A DNA stretch of 19,575 nucleotides from DATELY01 sp040513115 (GCA_040513115.1 JBEVDW010000594.1:1-19575); one strand, 5' to 3'. Shown: positions 1-6,115, counted from the stretch's first letter. Notes: a model not told the origin generated them from the letters alone. Program-made: numbers and translations.

Positions 1-381
1 CGGCGTATGGAAATCCCGCGCGTGGATGGTCGCCTTCACGTCCTTCGCATTCACGCTCCAGATCGCGTGATCCGTGTATTCGAACCGGCACGTGTCGCCG
101 CCGCCAAAACCGTTCGCCAGCTTGTCCGCCTCGCGGAGCGGCAGCGTCGAAGCATCCTTGTAGATGTAATCCGGCGTGAAAATGTTGTTCCACAGCGAAA
201 TGATCGGGCCATCGCGATAGTTGGGCTCGTGCCCGATGCGGTGATACCCGCCCACGCCCGCCTTCGTGTCCCACCAGAACAGGACGACGCTTTCTTGCCA
301 GAACTCATCCGGCTGCGAGGCGTGTGGCACCTCTGTCTCCGGACCCAACTCGATGACCGTGCCGCCGCCGACGACTTGCAT
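1..381 (-). CDS. Conserved hypothetical protein, 5' part only (runs off the left edge)
   Basis: An open frame of at least 127 codons runs from an ATG at 381 to the left edge of the window without a stop. The translation is rich in aromatic residues, with motifs such as VVLFWWDTKAGVGGYHRIG near residues 33-51 and SLWNNIFTPDYIYKD further on. I associate this pattern, from memory and with low certainty, with the DUF7064/DUF7065-like proteins found in sterol- and terpenoid-using actinobacteria and sphingomonads. No signal peptide or transmembrane segment is visible. The start lies only 26 nt after the CCA end of tRNA-Lys, so the gene may be read from the tRNA promoter or from the operon upstream. 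No strong Shine-Dalgarno sequence is visible; GCGAGAA is the best candidate. The antisense plus-strand frame across the same bases has no recognisable domain. The molecular function is unknown. Confidence 0.65.
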   Translation of the reverse strand, partial: MQVVGGGTVIELGPETEVPHASQPDEFWQESVVLFWWDTKAGVGGYHRIGHEPNYRDGPIISLWNNIFTPDYIYKDASTLPLREADKLANGFGGGDTCRFEYTDHAIWSVNAKDVKATIHARDFHTP

Positions 382-407
382 CTGATGTTCTCGCAGGTGT
401 GAAGGAG

Positions 408-483
408 TGGTGGGCCGTGTAGGAGTCGAACCTACGACCAAGAGATTAAGAGTCTCCTGCTCTACCAGCTGAGCTAACGGCCC
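408..483 (-). tRNA. tRNA-Lys (anticodon CUU)
   Basis: The minus strand folds into a complete cloverleaf. The acceptor is GGGCCGT/ACGGCCC, the D arm is AGCTCAGCTGGTAGAGC, and the anticodon stem GGAGA/TCTCT carries loop CTCTTAA, giving anticodon CUU (Lys, AAG codons). The T arm is GTAGG-TTCGACT-CCTAC, the discriminator is A, and CCA is encoded at 410-408. It sits between the NMO-like gene (stop at 645) and the partial CDS starting at 381. Its leader contains several inverted repeats, described separately. Confidence 0.97.
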
Positions 484-495
484 ATTGAGAGGGTG

Positions 496-524
496 GGTGG
501 AGCGATGGGATCCCAGCGTCCACC
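496..524 (-). repeat. Imperfect inverted repeat (hairpin) in the tRNA-Lys leader
   Basis: The arms GGTGGA.CG.TGGGA and TCCCA.CGTCCACC pair almost perfectly around a GGATCC centre, with one bulged G and one mismatch. The repeat ends 12 nt upstream of the mature 5' end of tRNA-Lys. In a transcript it would form a strong hairpin in the 5' leader that RNase P removes. Confidence 0.6.
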
Positions 525-526
525 GA

Positions 527-557
527 GCAAATCCAGTGTCGAAGTATTCGGATTTGC
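527..557 (-). repeat. Inverted repeat with 8-bp arms in the tRNA-Lys leader
   Basis: GCAAATCC at 527-534 and GGATTTGC at 550-557 are perfectly complementary around a 15-nt loop. It lies 2 nt from the hairpin at 496-524, and a smaller GC hairpin (CGCGC-GCTT-GCGCG, 563-576) follows. No T-tract follows on the minus strand, so this does not look like an intrinsic terminator. Confidence 0.55.
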
Positions 558-583
558 ATGGTCGCGCGCTTGCGCGGGCGCGG

Positions 584-589
584 AGTGTA
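584..589 (-). promoter_or_regulatory. Possible -10 element for tRNA-Lys
   Basis: The minus strand reads TACACT followed by a GC-rich discriminator (CCGCGCCC), which is typical of stable-RNA promoters. The same TACACT hexamer is used in the clear rplU promoter of this window. No good -35 hexamer stands 16-18 nt upstream, so the assignment is weak. A start near 577 would give a leader of about 94 nt. Confidence 0.3.
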
Positions 590-592
590 GCG

Positions 593-625
593 AGAGTCGG
601 TGCCCAAAGCTACGGCTCCGACTCT
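593..625 (-). terminator. Hairpin after the NMO-like gene, possible transcript end
   Basis: AGAGTCGG (593-600) and CCGACTCT (618-625) form an 8-bp stem, and a short GCC/GGC pairing inside lengthens it. It lies about 20 nt after the stop codon of the flavin oxidoreductase gene on the same strand. There is no U-tract after it, so it could be a Rho-dependent end, an RNA 3' stabiliser or a processing site rather than an intrinsic terminator. Confidence 0.35.
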
Positions 626-644
626 GGCCCGCGCGTGCATGGCA

Positions 645-1778
645 TCAGTCCTCGAGCGCACGCACGCGCTCCAGCGCCTCGGCAAAGTCCTCCATGAATT
701 CCTGCACGACCGTCCGGCACGATTTCTCGGCCGTGATCATGCCAACGCCCTGCCCCACGCCTTCCGATACCACTGCGCGCGCAGCGGTGTTGCCGGTCTC
801 GTACGACTTGGTCGCAAGCTGGAAGGCGCGGTCCGTCAACAGGTGTTGAAACGGCATAGGCAGCGGACCGGGACTTCCCGGACCTTCCCATGCATCGCTC
901 CATGCCGTGCGCAGCTGGCGCGCCGTCTTGCCGGTCATGGCACGCGAACGCAATGTGTCGCTAGAACTGGCGGCCAGAAGCTTTTCCTTCACGACCGGCG
1001 CCACGCTCGATTCGGTCGTCGTGAGCCAGACCGAACCGGTCCAGGCGCCTGCCGCGCCCATCGCCATCGCCGCAGCCATTTGCCGCCCGGTCACGATGCC
1101 GCCAGCCGATAGAACAGGCGTCCCTGGCCGGACCTGTTCAACCGCACGTACGACTTCGGGTGTGAGGACCATGGTGGAGACCTCGCCGCAATGCGCCGCG
1201 GCTTCTGTGCCTTGCGCGATGAGCACGTCCACGCCCATTGCCAATTGCTTGAGTGCGTGCTCCTTCGAGCCTACAAGCGCACCGACCGCAATGCCCGCGG
1301 CGTGCGAACGGTCGATCAGGAACTGAGGCGGACGACCCAGCGCATTCACGAGCAATTTGATCGGATGGCGCAGGCTCTCGATCACCATGCGCTCCGCTTC
1401 GTCGAGAAACGGACTGAGCTGATGCGGCTCGTCGAATGGCACGGGCGACTGCGGATTGATGCCATGTTTGGTGAGCAGATCGTCGACGAAGCGTTTGTGC
1501 TGCTCCGGAATGCGCGCATACATCGTCGCGCTGTTCTGATCGCGCTCAGCCTTCGTCGGCATGTTCTCGGGAATCGCAAGATCCACCCCGTAAGGCTTGC
1601 CATCGACATGCGCATCGATCCAGTCGAGCTCGATCTTCAACTGGTCGGCGCCAATCATCGCACCACCGAACACACCGAAGCCGCCGGCCCTGCTCACGGC
1701 CGCTGCCACATCGCGGCAGTGCGTGAATGCGAACAATGGAAACTCGATACCCAACATTGCGCAAATCGGTGTCTTCAC
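645..1778 (-). CDS. NAD(P)H-dependent flavin oxidoreductase, nitronate monooxygenase (2-nitropropane dioxygenase) family
   Basis: This is a 377-residue FMN-binding TIM-barrel protein. Visible family marks are the N-terminal MLGIEFPLFAF and AGGFGVFGG segments, an active-site-like EAAAHCGE around His196, and the phosphate-binding SAGGIVTGRQM around residues 224-234. Classical members oxidise nitronates, but many relatives in catabolic clusters act as NAD(P)H:flavin reductases or enoyl reductases, so the substrate is open. It is longer than the usual 320-330 residues; the extra length is mainly a segment at roughly residues 70-130. I chose the GTG start at 1778 because GGAG lies 6 nt upstream. 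A TTG at 1790 would add four residues. It starts 21 nt after the sulfotransferase stop and is the last gene of the apparent operon before tRNA-Lys. Confidence 0.87.
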   Translation of the reverse strand: MKTPICAMLGIEFPLFAFTHCRDVAAAVSRAGGFGVFGGAMIGADQLKIELDWIDAHVDGKPYGVDLAIPENMPTKAERDQNSATMYARIPEQHKRFVDDLLTKHGINPQSPVPFDEPHQLSPFLDEAERMVIESLRHPIKLLVNALGRPPQFLIDRSHAAGIAVGALVGSKEHALKQLAMGVDVLIAQGTEAAAHCGEVSTMVLTPEVVRAVEQVRPGTPVLSAGGIVTGRQMAAAMAMGAAGAWTGSVWLTTTESSVAPVVKEKLLAASSSDTLRSRAMTGKTARQLRTAWSDAWEGPGSPGPLPMPFQHLLTDRAFQLATKSYETGNTAARAVVSEGVGQGVGMITAEKSCRTVVQEFMEDFAEALERVRALED

Positions 1779-1799
1779 TGTCGTCTCCAACCCATCGAA

Positions 1800-3071
1800 T
1801 CAAATTTCATTCGGCACGCCGAAATACTGTTGATACCGCGCCAATGCCTGTCGATCCTCCTTGATCACTGTGGACGGTCCTACATCGAACTTGTGCGCGG
1901 GGCGTGCTGTTCGCGGATTACGCGCCATGTAATCCGCCATCGCGGCACGGCCGCGTTCAGTCAACGTCAAACCGAAGTACGCATACATCTCTTCGAGCAC
2001 GCGCATCGTGTCGGTGACGAGATCCCGATAGAGCATGTTGAACAATTGCTTCTTCGGCACGACGCCGCTCTCCAGCCAATCGATGACGCGATTGAAGCGC
2101 GCGGCGACACCTTTCGCATCGACGTAGTCGTCCCACGATCCGAACTTGAACGGTTGATCCGTGCGCCCCCATTGAACGGTGCCCACGAGACTGACCAATG
2201 ACGCGAGCGCTTTGACCGGATCGCGATGCGGCCAGATCAAGCACGCATCGGGATAGACCTTCAGGAGCGTCGGCAACTGATCCAAGTGCGACGGAGATTT
2301 CACGACCCATTGCGAGCGGGGATTGCGCCACTGCAGCAGCTTCAGAATCTTCTTGTGATAGCGATAGGCCGACTCGTGGTCGAGCTTCGAAATAAAGTCC
2401 GTGTACGTCGGCACTTGCCCCATGCTGTTGAACCAGGCCGCCGACATGAAGCTGGGACCGAACAACTGCAAGCACTCGTGCGGCACATTGCCCGCGAAGT
2501 TGTGCATGGACACCATCGTCGGCGTCACTCGATTCACCTGAGTGATCAAGTGGTGTGCTTTCTCGATTCGCGGATCCGACGTGTACGTCGCCTTCTCGGG
2601 CGGCGGACACGGGAACATGCCTTCCCACGTCATCACCACGCCATTGTCCGGGTTCGATGACAGCACGTTGATGAGCATGGTCGTGCCTGATCGACCTTGC
2701 CCGATGATGAAGATCGGCTTCGTGATCACTTCGTCATCGATTTCGGGATGACGCTTGTACCAATCTTCGATCTGCAATCGTGCCTCGAGCATGATGATCA
2801 GCTCGGCACGCGCGCGGATGCGTCCCAGCAAGTTGAACGACGCTTCTTCATTCAACGACTTCACGAGCACCTTGAACGGCTCGAACCACGGATCGGTCCC
2901 GAAATCCGACAAGCCGGTCGAGCGCGTCGCAGACTGCATCAGCGAATCGACATCCAAGGGAACGACGCCCGCGATGTCCATGTACTCGCCTTCTTGATTG
3001 AATCGCCGCACCCAGTCCGGTCGCGGCGGTGGAATCCAGGCCGCCTTTCGATCGAGCGATTGATCCGACAT
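1800..3071 (-). CDS. Sulfotransferase family protein (PAPS-dependent type)
   Basis: Expected to move a sulfuryl group from PAPS to a hydroxyl or amine of a small molecule in the cytoplasm. The 5'-phosphosulfate loop GQGRSGTT is at residues 124-131, preceded by the beta-strand PIFII. The 3'-phosphate-binding region is represented by VVKSPSHLDQLPTLL and then WPHRDPVKALASLVS. The protein is 423 residues, with an N-terminal helical region of about 115 residues before the P-loop. That length fits the bacterial Sulfotransfer_3-like group, whose acceptors are mostly undetermined. ATG 3071 is preferred because AGGGGTGA stands 7 nt upstream. An in-frame ATG at 3092 would add seven residues and would place this SD inside the gene. 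It lies 30 nt after the DUF1214 gene and just before the flavin oxidoreductase gene. Confidence 0.85.
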   Translation of the reverse strand: MSDQSLDRKAAWIPPPRPDWVRRFNQEGEYMDIAGVVPLDVDSLMQSATRSTGLSDFGTDPWFEPFKVLVKSLNEEASFNLLGRIRARAELIIMLEARLQIEDWYKRHPEIDDEVITKPIFIIGQGRSGTTMLINVLSSNPDNGVVMTWEGMFPCPPPEKATYTSDPRIEKAHHLITQVNRVTPTMVSMHNFAGNVPHECLQLFGPSFMSAAWFNSMGQVPTYTDFISKLDHESAYRYHKKILKLLQWRNPRSQWVVKSPSHLDQLPTLLKVYPDACLIWPHRDPVKALASLVSLVGTVQWGRTDQPFKFGSWDDYVDAKGVAARFNRVIDWLESGVVPKKQLFNMLYRDLVTDTMRVLEEMYAYFGLTLTERGRAAMADYMARNPRTARPAHKFDVGPSTVIKEDRQALARYQQYFGVPNEI

Positions 3072-3101
3072 TCGTGATTCACCCCTACTCATGCTGCTCG
3101 C

Positions 3102-4382
3102 TCAAGCGTCAACGAAGCGCAGGTTGAAGGCCTCCAGCCGTTGCGCAAGTTGCTGCTTCCGTTCGGCAGCGTTCACTGTTTTGATGTCGCGCGGTAAGGC
3201 GCGATCGAGCTCTTTCGACTTCACCAACTCACCCTTGATCCAGGGCGTTTCCGGTTGCCTCGGCACCTGCCAGCGATGCACGAGCAACAACTCGCGAAAG
3301 CCGCTGGTATCGAGCCAGTTGTGTACACCGGGATCCTGCGCTGAGACGACGTATGTCGTCGAGCCATCCGCACTCACCGCCGCCTGAGCATTGTTCATCG
3401 TACTGACGCGCTTCCAATAGTCGAAAGTGCGCATCCAGGAATCGTGCAGCACGATGTTGCGGTACCGCGCGGTGCTGGGACCGGTCGTGATGACATAGGC
3501 CTCGTCGTCCCCGATGCTGAGCCGCGCGAGACACACCGTCTGTGTCGGCATACCGCCGATGCTGCCGGCATTGAACGGTTGCGCCATGACGTTGGCTTCG
3601 TTCATCGCGGATGCACGCATGACCGAATACATCAACGGCACGTCTTCGAACATGTAGCGGGCGGCGCGCTCGCCGATTTGCTCGAGCGACAGCGGCGCTG
3701 CAACAGGCGGATCGAGGCGATGAATGCGATAGGCATTCGGTGTCTGCCGCCAATCGGAGCGACAGTCGCGGACGAACAGGTAGCGCGCATCTGGCTTGGT
3801 CTGGATGTGATTGCGACGGCCATTAGCGGGTTCCGGATCGAGCGTCATGACGAAGCTGTCATCGTCCTCGAACTTCACGTCGTCCCAGGCGAAATTGGTC
3901 AGCGTCGTCGCCAACGCGACATCGCCGCACAACTGGAACGGCACGTCAGCCAGATCGCGATCCAGTCGTTTGCCATGCAACTCGAACCGCGCGTAGGCAT
4001 CGACCGGGATGATCAACTGATTGCTATCGGGGTTGTCGCCGCCACTCGCACGCGATCCGGGAACATCCATCCCGCGCCATCGATGCGGGGGGCCGAAGAG
4101 ATGACCGACCACCTTCGGGTAATTGGCATCCGCGTTGACGGCCTTGATTGCGTAATGGAACGCCCATTCCGAAACCAGCTCATCGAAGCGTGACCACGCT
4201 TCCTCTGGCGCGTCGCGACCGACCAAGCGGCGCCACCGCATGGCCATGCGCTCCACCGCGCGAGCGACGAGCGGCAGGCGCAGCACTTCCAATGCGAGAC
4301 GCTCGCACTCGATCTGATCGACGTTGCACGTGGGGTTCGAGGCCGACAGAAAGTAGCTGTCCGGTTGCAGCACTGCGCTCAT
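3102..4382 (-). CDS. DUF1214 domain-containing protein
   Basis: A 426-residue protein without a visible signal peptide or transmembrane helix. Residues about 306-372 carry the DUF1214 pattern: RYRNIVLHDSWMRTFDYW, then a YVVSAQDPGVHNWLDTSG segment and LLVHRWQ. The first 300 residues match no family I can name; they contain an aromatic FGPPHRWRGMD segment near residue 95. DUF1214 proteins have no established biochemical role. Some occur fused to or beside DUF1254, which is absent here. A good Shine-Dalgarno (GAGGTG, 4 nt before ATG 4382) supports the start. The gene begins 16 nt after the SDR stop and precedes the sulfotransferase, which suggests a shared transcript and pathway. A binding or isomerising role on a hydrophobic substrate is only a guess. 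Confidence 0.82.
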   Translation of the reverse strand: MSAVLQPDSYFLSASNPTCNVDQIECERLALEVLRLPLVARAVERMAMRWRRLVGRDAPEEAWSRFDELVSEWAFHYAIKAVNADANYPKVVGHLFGPPHRWRGMDVPGSRASGGDNPDSNQLIIPVDAYARFELHGKRLDRDLADVPFQLCGDVALATTLTNFAWDDVKFEDDDSFVMTLDPEPANGRRNHIQTKPDARYLFVRDCRSDWRQTPNAYRIHRLDPPVAAPLSLEQIGERAARYMFEDVPLMYSVMRASAMNEANVMAQPFNAGSIGGMPTQTVCLARLSIGDDEAYVITTGPSTARYRNIVLHDSWMRTFDYWKRVSTMNNAQAAVSADGSTTYVVSAQDPGVHNWLDTSGFRELLLVHRWQVPRQPETPWIKGELVKSKELDRALPRDIKTVNAAERKQQLAQRLEAFNLRFVDA

Positions 4383-4398
4383 GGTGCACCTCGCGTAG

Positions 4399-5388
4399 TC
4401 AGCCCTTTTCCCAGCGCGCGAGATCTTCGCCGGTTCGCCGCGGCCAAGGGTTCTGAATGGGAAACGCGAGCGGCGCCACGCTCACGAGGTCATCGACGGA
4501 CCAGCGACCCTTACCCTCGAAGTCCCGAAACAGCACACGCTCCTCGTCCGGCTGACCCAGCAGCGCCACGCGCCGCGACTCCACGGCGAATGCACGTCCA
4601 TTGATGTAGCCGGCTTCTTCGGTACACAGATAGGCGACCCACGGTGCCACGCCTTCGGGGCCCCCCAGCCCCCGCAGATATTGTGTTTCGGCGGGCGTGC
4701 GAAATCCCTTGTTTTCCCAGTACTTGAGCGACTGCTCATAGACATGCAGACCGTCGTCGCTCATCGGCGTACGAGCTTCCGGGGTGTAGACGTTCACCGT
4801 GATGCCGTACGGACCATAGTCCGAAGCCATCGCACGACTGAAACCGAGCAGCGCAGACTTCGAGGCGGAGTACGCACTGCCGCCCATGCGCCCGCCGCCT
4901 GCGAATGAACCCGCGTTGATGATCCGGCCCCACTGCTGCTTCACCATGTGCGGCAATGCAGCTCGACTCGTAAAGAAGGGCCCGTTCAGATTCACCTTCA
5001 GGGTTTGCTCCCACTCCTCCAATGAGCAGCGAGTGACAGGTCCCAGGCTTTGCGGGCTCACGATCCCAGCGTTGTTGATCAGGATGTCGATCCCACCGAA
5101 GTTCTGCACGCACGCATCGATGAGCTCGCGGGCAACAGTGGGATCGTCGACCGCACCGCGGAAGGCCATTGCGCTTCCACCCGCCGCTCGGATCTCGTCG
5201 ACGACAGCATCGATCGCGCCCGCTCCACCGCCTCGCGTGCCTCGGGCGTTGACCACGACGCTGGCGCCTTCGGCTGCCAGTAGCAACGCGATGTCGCGGC
5301 CGATACCCGACGACGACCCCGTCACGACGGCCTTTTTCCCTGAGAGCCGTGGCTTCCCGCCCGACGCTCGATCGGTGCTTACGGTCAT
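4399..5388 (-). CDS. SDR-family NAD(P)-dependent oxidoreductase
   Basis: A classical-type short-chain dehydrogenase of 329 residues, expected to oxidise an alcohol or reduce a ketone with a nicotinamide cofactor. It has TGSSSGIG at residues 23-30 (cofactor loop), the NNAG structural motif, a catalytic serine in INAGSFAG and the YSASK catalytic Tyr/Lys pair. The PG motif after the active site is replaced by TPEARTPM. The Ser-to-Tyr interval is 12 rather than the common 13 residues. The C-terminal extension makes it longer than the usual 250-residue core. ATG 5388 is chosen because a GTGGGGG stretch is well placed as a ribosome binding site; a GTG at 5400 would add four residues. It is the first gene of the minus-strand block, 136 nt after tRNA-His, and no convincing promoter of its own is visible. 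Confidence 0.9.
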   Translation of the reverse strand: MTVSTDRASGGKPRLSGKKAVVTGSSSGIGRDIALLLAAEGASVVVNARGTRGGGAGAIDAVVDEIRAAGGSAMAFRGAVDDPTVARELIDACVQNFGGIDILINNAGIVSPQSLGPVTRCSLEEWEQTLKVNLNGPFFTSRAALPHMVKQQWGRIINAGSFAGGGRMGGSAYSASKSALLGFSRAMASDYGPYGITVNVYTPEARTPMSDDGLHVYEQSLKYWENKGFRTPAETQYLRGLGGPEGVAPWVAYLCTEEAGYINGRAFAVESRRVALLGQPDEERVLFRDFEGKGRWSVDDLVSVAPLAFPIQNPWPRRTGEDLARWEKG

Positions 5389-5524
5389 CTGTGCCCCCAC
5401 CCGTTGCCGCTTGATATGAATGACAGGATCGACGGCGGAATTCTGCCCTCAATGGCGCTCGTCAGCTTGGTGCGCAACGGCCCCGAAGCGACGCCAAGAG
5501 AATGTCCACGACGGGAAGAGGGAG

Positions 5525-5601
5525 TGGGGTGGACGACGGGACTCGAACCCGCGACGGCCGGAATCACAATCCGGGGCTCTACCAACTGAGCTACGTCCAC
5601 C
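5525..5601 (-). tRNA. tRNA-His (anticodon GUG)
   Basis: The minus strand gives acceptor GTGGACG/CGTCCAC. An extra G at 5601 (G-1) lies opposite a C discriminator (C73), which is the hallmark of tRNA-His. Anticodon stem CCGGA/TCCGG encloses loop TTGTGAT, giving anticodon GUG. The T arm is GCGGG-TTCGAGT-CCCGT (final pair G-U) and CCA is encoded. It is the last of three tRNAs in the cluster and is separated from the middle tRNA by 173 nt of palindromic sequence. Confidence 0.97.
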
Positions 5602-5621
5602 ATCGAGGCGAGGAAGCCTGA

Positions 5622-5655
5622 TCCTGCCTTGCGCCGAGTGGCGCGCCCGGCAGGA
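5622..5655 (-). repeat. Duplicated 3' end of the upstream Arg-like tRNA (copy B)
   Basis: On the minus strand this begins with TCCTGCCGGGCGCGCCACT, which is the last 17 nt of the Arg-like tRNA including CCA plus 2 nt of flank, exact over 19 nt. It ends with AGGCAGGA, which also matches the flank of the true tRNA. The D and anticodon arms are absent, so it is not a tRNA. It can fold on itself through TCCTGCC/GGCAGGA and GCGCC/GGCGC. Confidence 0.85.
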
Positions 5656-5700
5656 TTACGCCCTTGTCATCCATGACGAGCGCGCTTCGGGCCAACCTTC

Positions 5701-5739
5701 GGTTGTTCAAAAGTCGTTCCCGACGACTTTTGTCGAACC
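5701..5739. repeat. Long palindrome between the two tRNA 3'-end copies
   Basis: GGTT..CAAAAGTCGT and ACGACTTTTG..AACC form a 10-bp stem with a 5-nt loop, then a 3x3 internal loop and 4 more base pairs. Two smaller hairpins, CAACC-TTC-GGTTG (5693-5705, overlapping this one) and GTCA-TCCA-TGAC (5666-5677), occupy the same 101-nt spacer. The A/T-flanked stem could act as a weak bidirectional terminator, but it lies inside a probable tRNA transcript, so a processing role is equally likely. Confidence 0.6.
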
Positions 5740-5756
5740 TGCTTCGCAGTTGCTCG

Positions 5757-5791
5757 TCCTGCCTCGCGCTTTAGTGGCGCGCCCGGCAGGA
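5757..5791 (-). repeat. tRNA 3' end plus downstream flank (copy A of the repeat)
   Basis: This copy overlaps the last 17 nt of the Arg-like tRNA and its 3' flank. It shares 19 contiguous identical nucleotides with copy B, plus an 8-nt identical end (TCCTGCCT on the plus strand). The two copies are direct repeats enclosing 101 nt, resembling either an attachment-site duplication or a tRNA-end repeat such as the one described at the E. coli tyrT locus. Confidence 0.8.
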
Positions 5792-5851
5792 CTCGAACCT
5801 GCGACCCCCGGCTTGGAAGGCCGGTGCTCTATCCAGCTGAGCTACGGGCGC
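5775..5851 (-). tRNA. tRNA with Arg-type body and UCC (Gly) anticodon
   Basis: A full 77-nt cloverleaf: acceptor GCGCCCG/CGGGCGC, D arm AGCTCAGCTGGATAGAGC, anticodon stem CCGGC/GCCGG with loop CTTCCAA, T arm GCAGG-TTCGAGT-CCTGC, discriminator G and encoded CCA. The body closely resembles gammaproteobacterial tRNA-Arg(UCU), including the Arg identity base A20 and a purine at 73. However, base 36 is C (complement of G at 5815), making the anticodon UCC, which reads glycine GGA/GGG. The first three acceptor pairs (G-C, C-G, G-C) also fit Gly, but Gly tRNAs of this group usually carry U73. It lies between Pro and His, where tRNA-Arg normally stands. Whether ArgRS or GlyRS charges it cannot be decided here; a single-base sequencing error is possible. 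Confidence 0.9.
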
Positions 5852-5881
5852 AAGCGTCGCTGATCGTTACGTGGGGCTTGA

Positions 5882-5958
5882 TGGTCGGGGCAGAGGGATT
5901 CGAACCCCCGACCCTCTGCTCCCAAAGCAGATGCGCTACCAGACTGCGCCATGCCCCG
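5882..5958 (-). tRNA. tRNA-Pro (anticodon UGG)
   Basis: The minus strand has acceptor CGGGGCA/TGCCCCG, whose C1-G72 pair is typical of bacterial tRNA-Pro. Anticodon stem TCTGC/GCAGA has loop TTTGGGA (UGG), and the T loop is TTCGAAT. A is the discriminator and CCA is encoded at 5884-5882. It is the first gene of the tRNA cluster, 30 nt before the Arg-like tRNA, and is served by the promoter at 6000-6029. Confidence 0.97.
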
Positions 5959-5999
5959 CCTGTATGCGCCACGTTGATCCGGCCCCGTACGGGCCGCGA

Positions 6000-6029
6000 A
6001 TCATACGTGCCGGTATCCGCGAGCGTCAA
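6000..6029 (-). promoter_or_regulatory. Sigma-70 promoter of the Pro/Arg-like/His tRNA cluster
   Basis: On the minus strand, TTGACG (6029-6024) and TATGAT (6005-6000) are separated by 18 nt and followed by the GC-rich discriminator TCGCGGCCCG. That is typical of stringently controlled stable-RNA promoters. A start near 5993 gives a leader of about 34 nt before tRNA-Pro. It lies in the 157-nt divergent gap with folD, for which I see no equally clear promoter. Confidence 0.72.
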
Positions 6030-6115
6030 TTTAAGAACCCGCGGGCCTGGGCCGCGAATTGCATATTCCACACGGGGTGTGCGGCACACTGCCCGCTGGC
6101 TATCGGAGAGGCGAA

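Noticed and set aside
1191..2201. Long plus-strand open frame of 336 codons antisense to the sulfotransferase and NMO-like genes
   Set aside because: It is a shadow of the GC-rich codon pattern on the other strand; it is rich in Arg/His with no domain and no ribosome binding site.
3444..4193. Plus-strand open frame of 249 codons antisense to the DUF1214 gene
   Set aside because: It is an antisense shadow with an Arg/His/Asp-rich composition and no recognisable motif; the minus-strand gene has a good SD and family motifs.
5656..5756. A degenerate tRNA between the Arg-like and His tRNAs
   Set aside because: Only the 3' 17 nt plus flank are duplicated; no D arm, anticodon arm or acceptor 5' strand can be found in the spacer.
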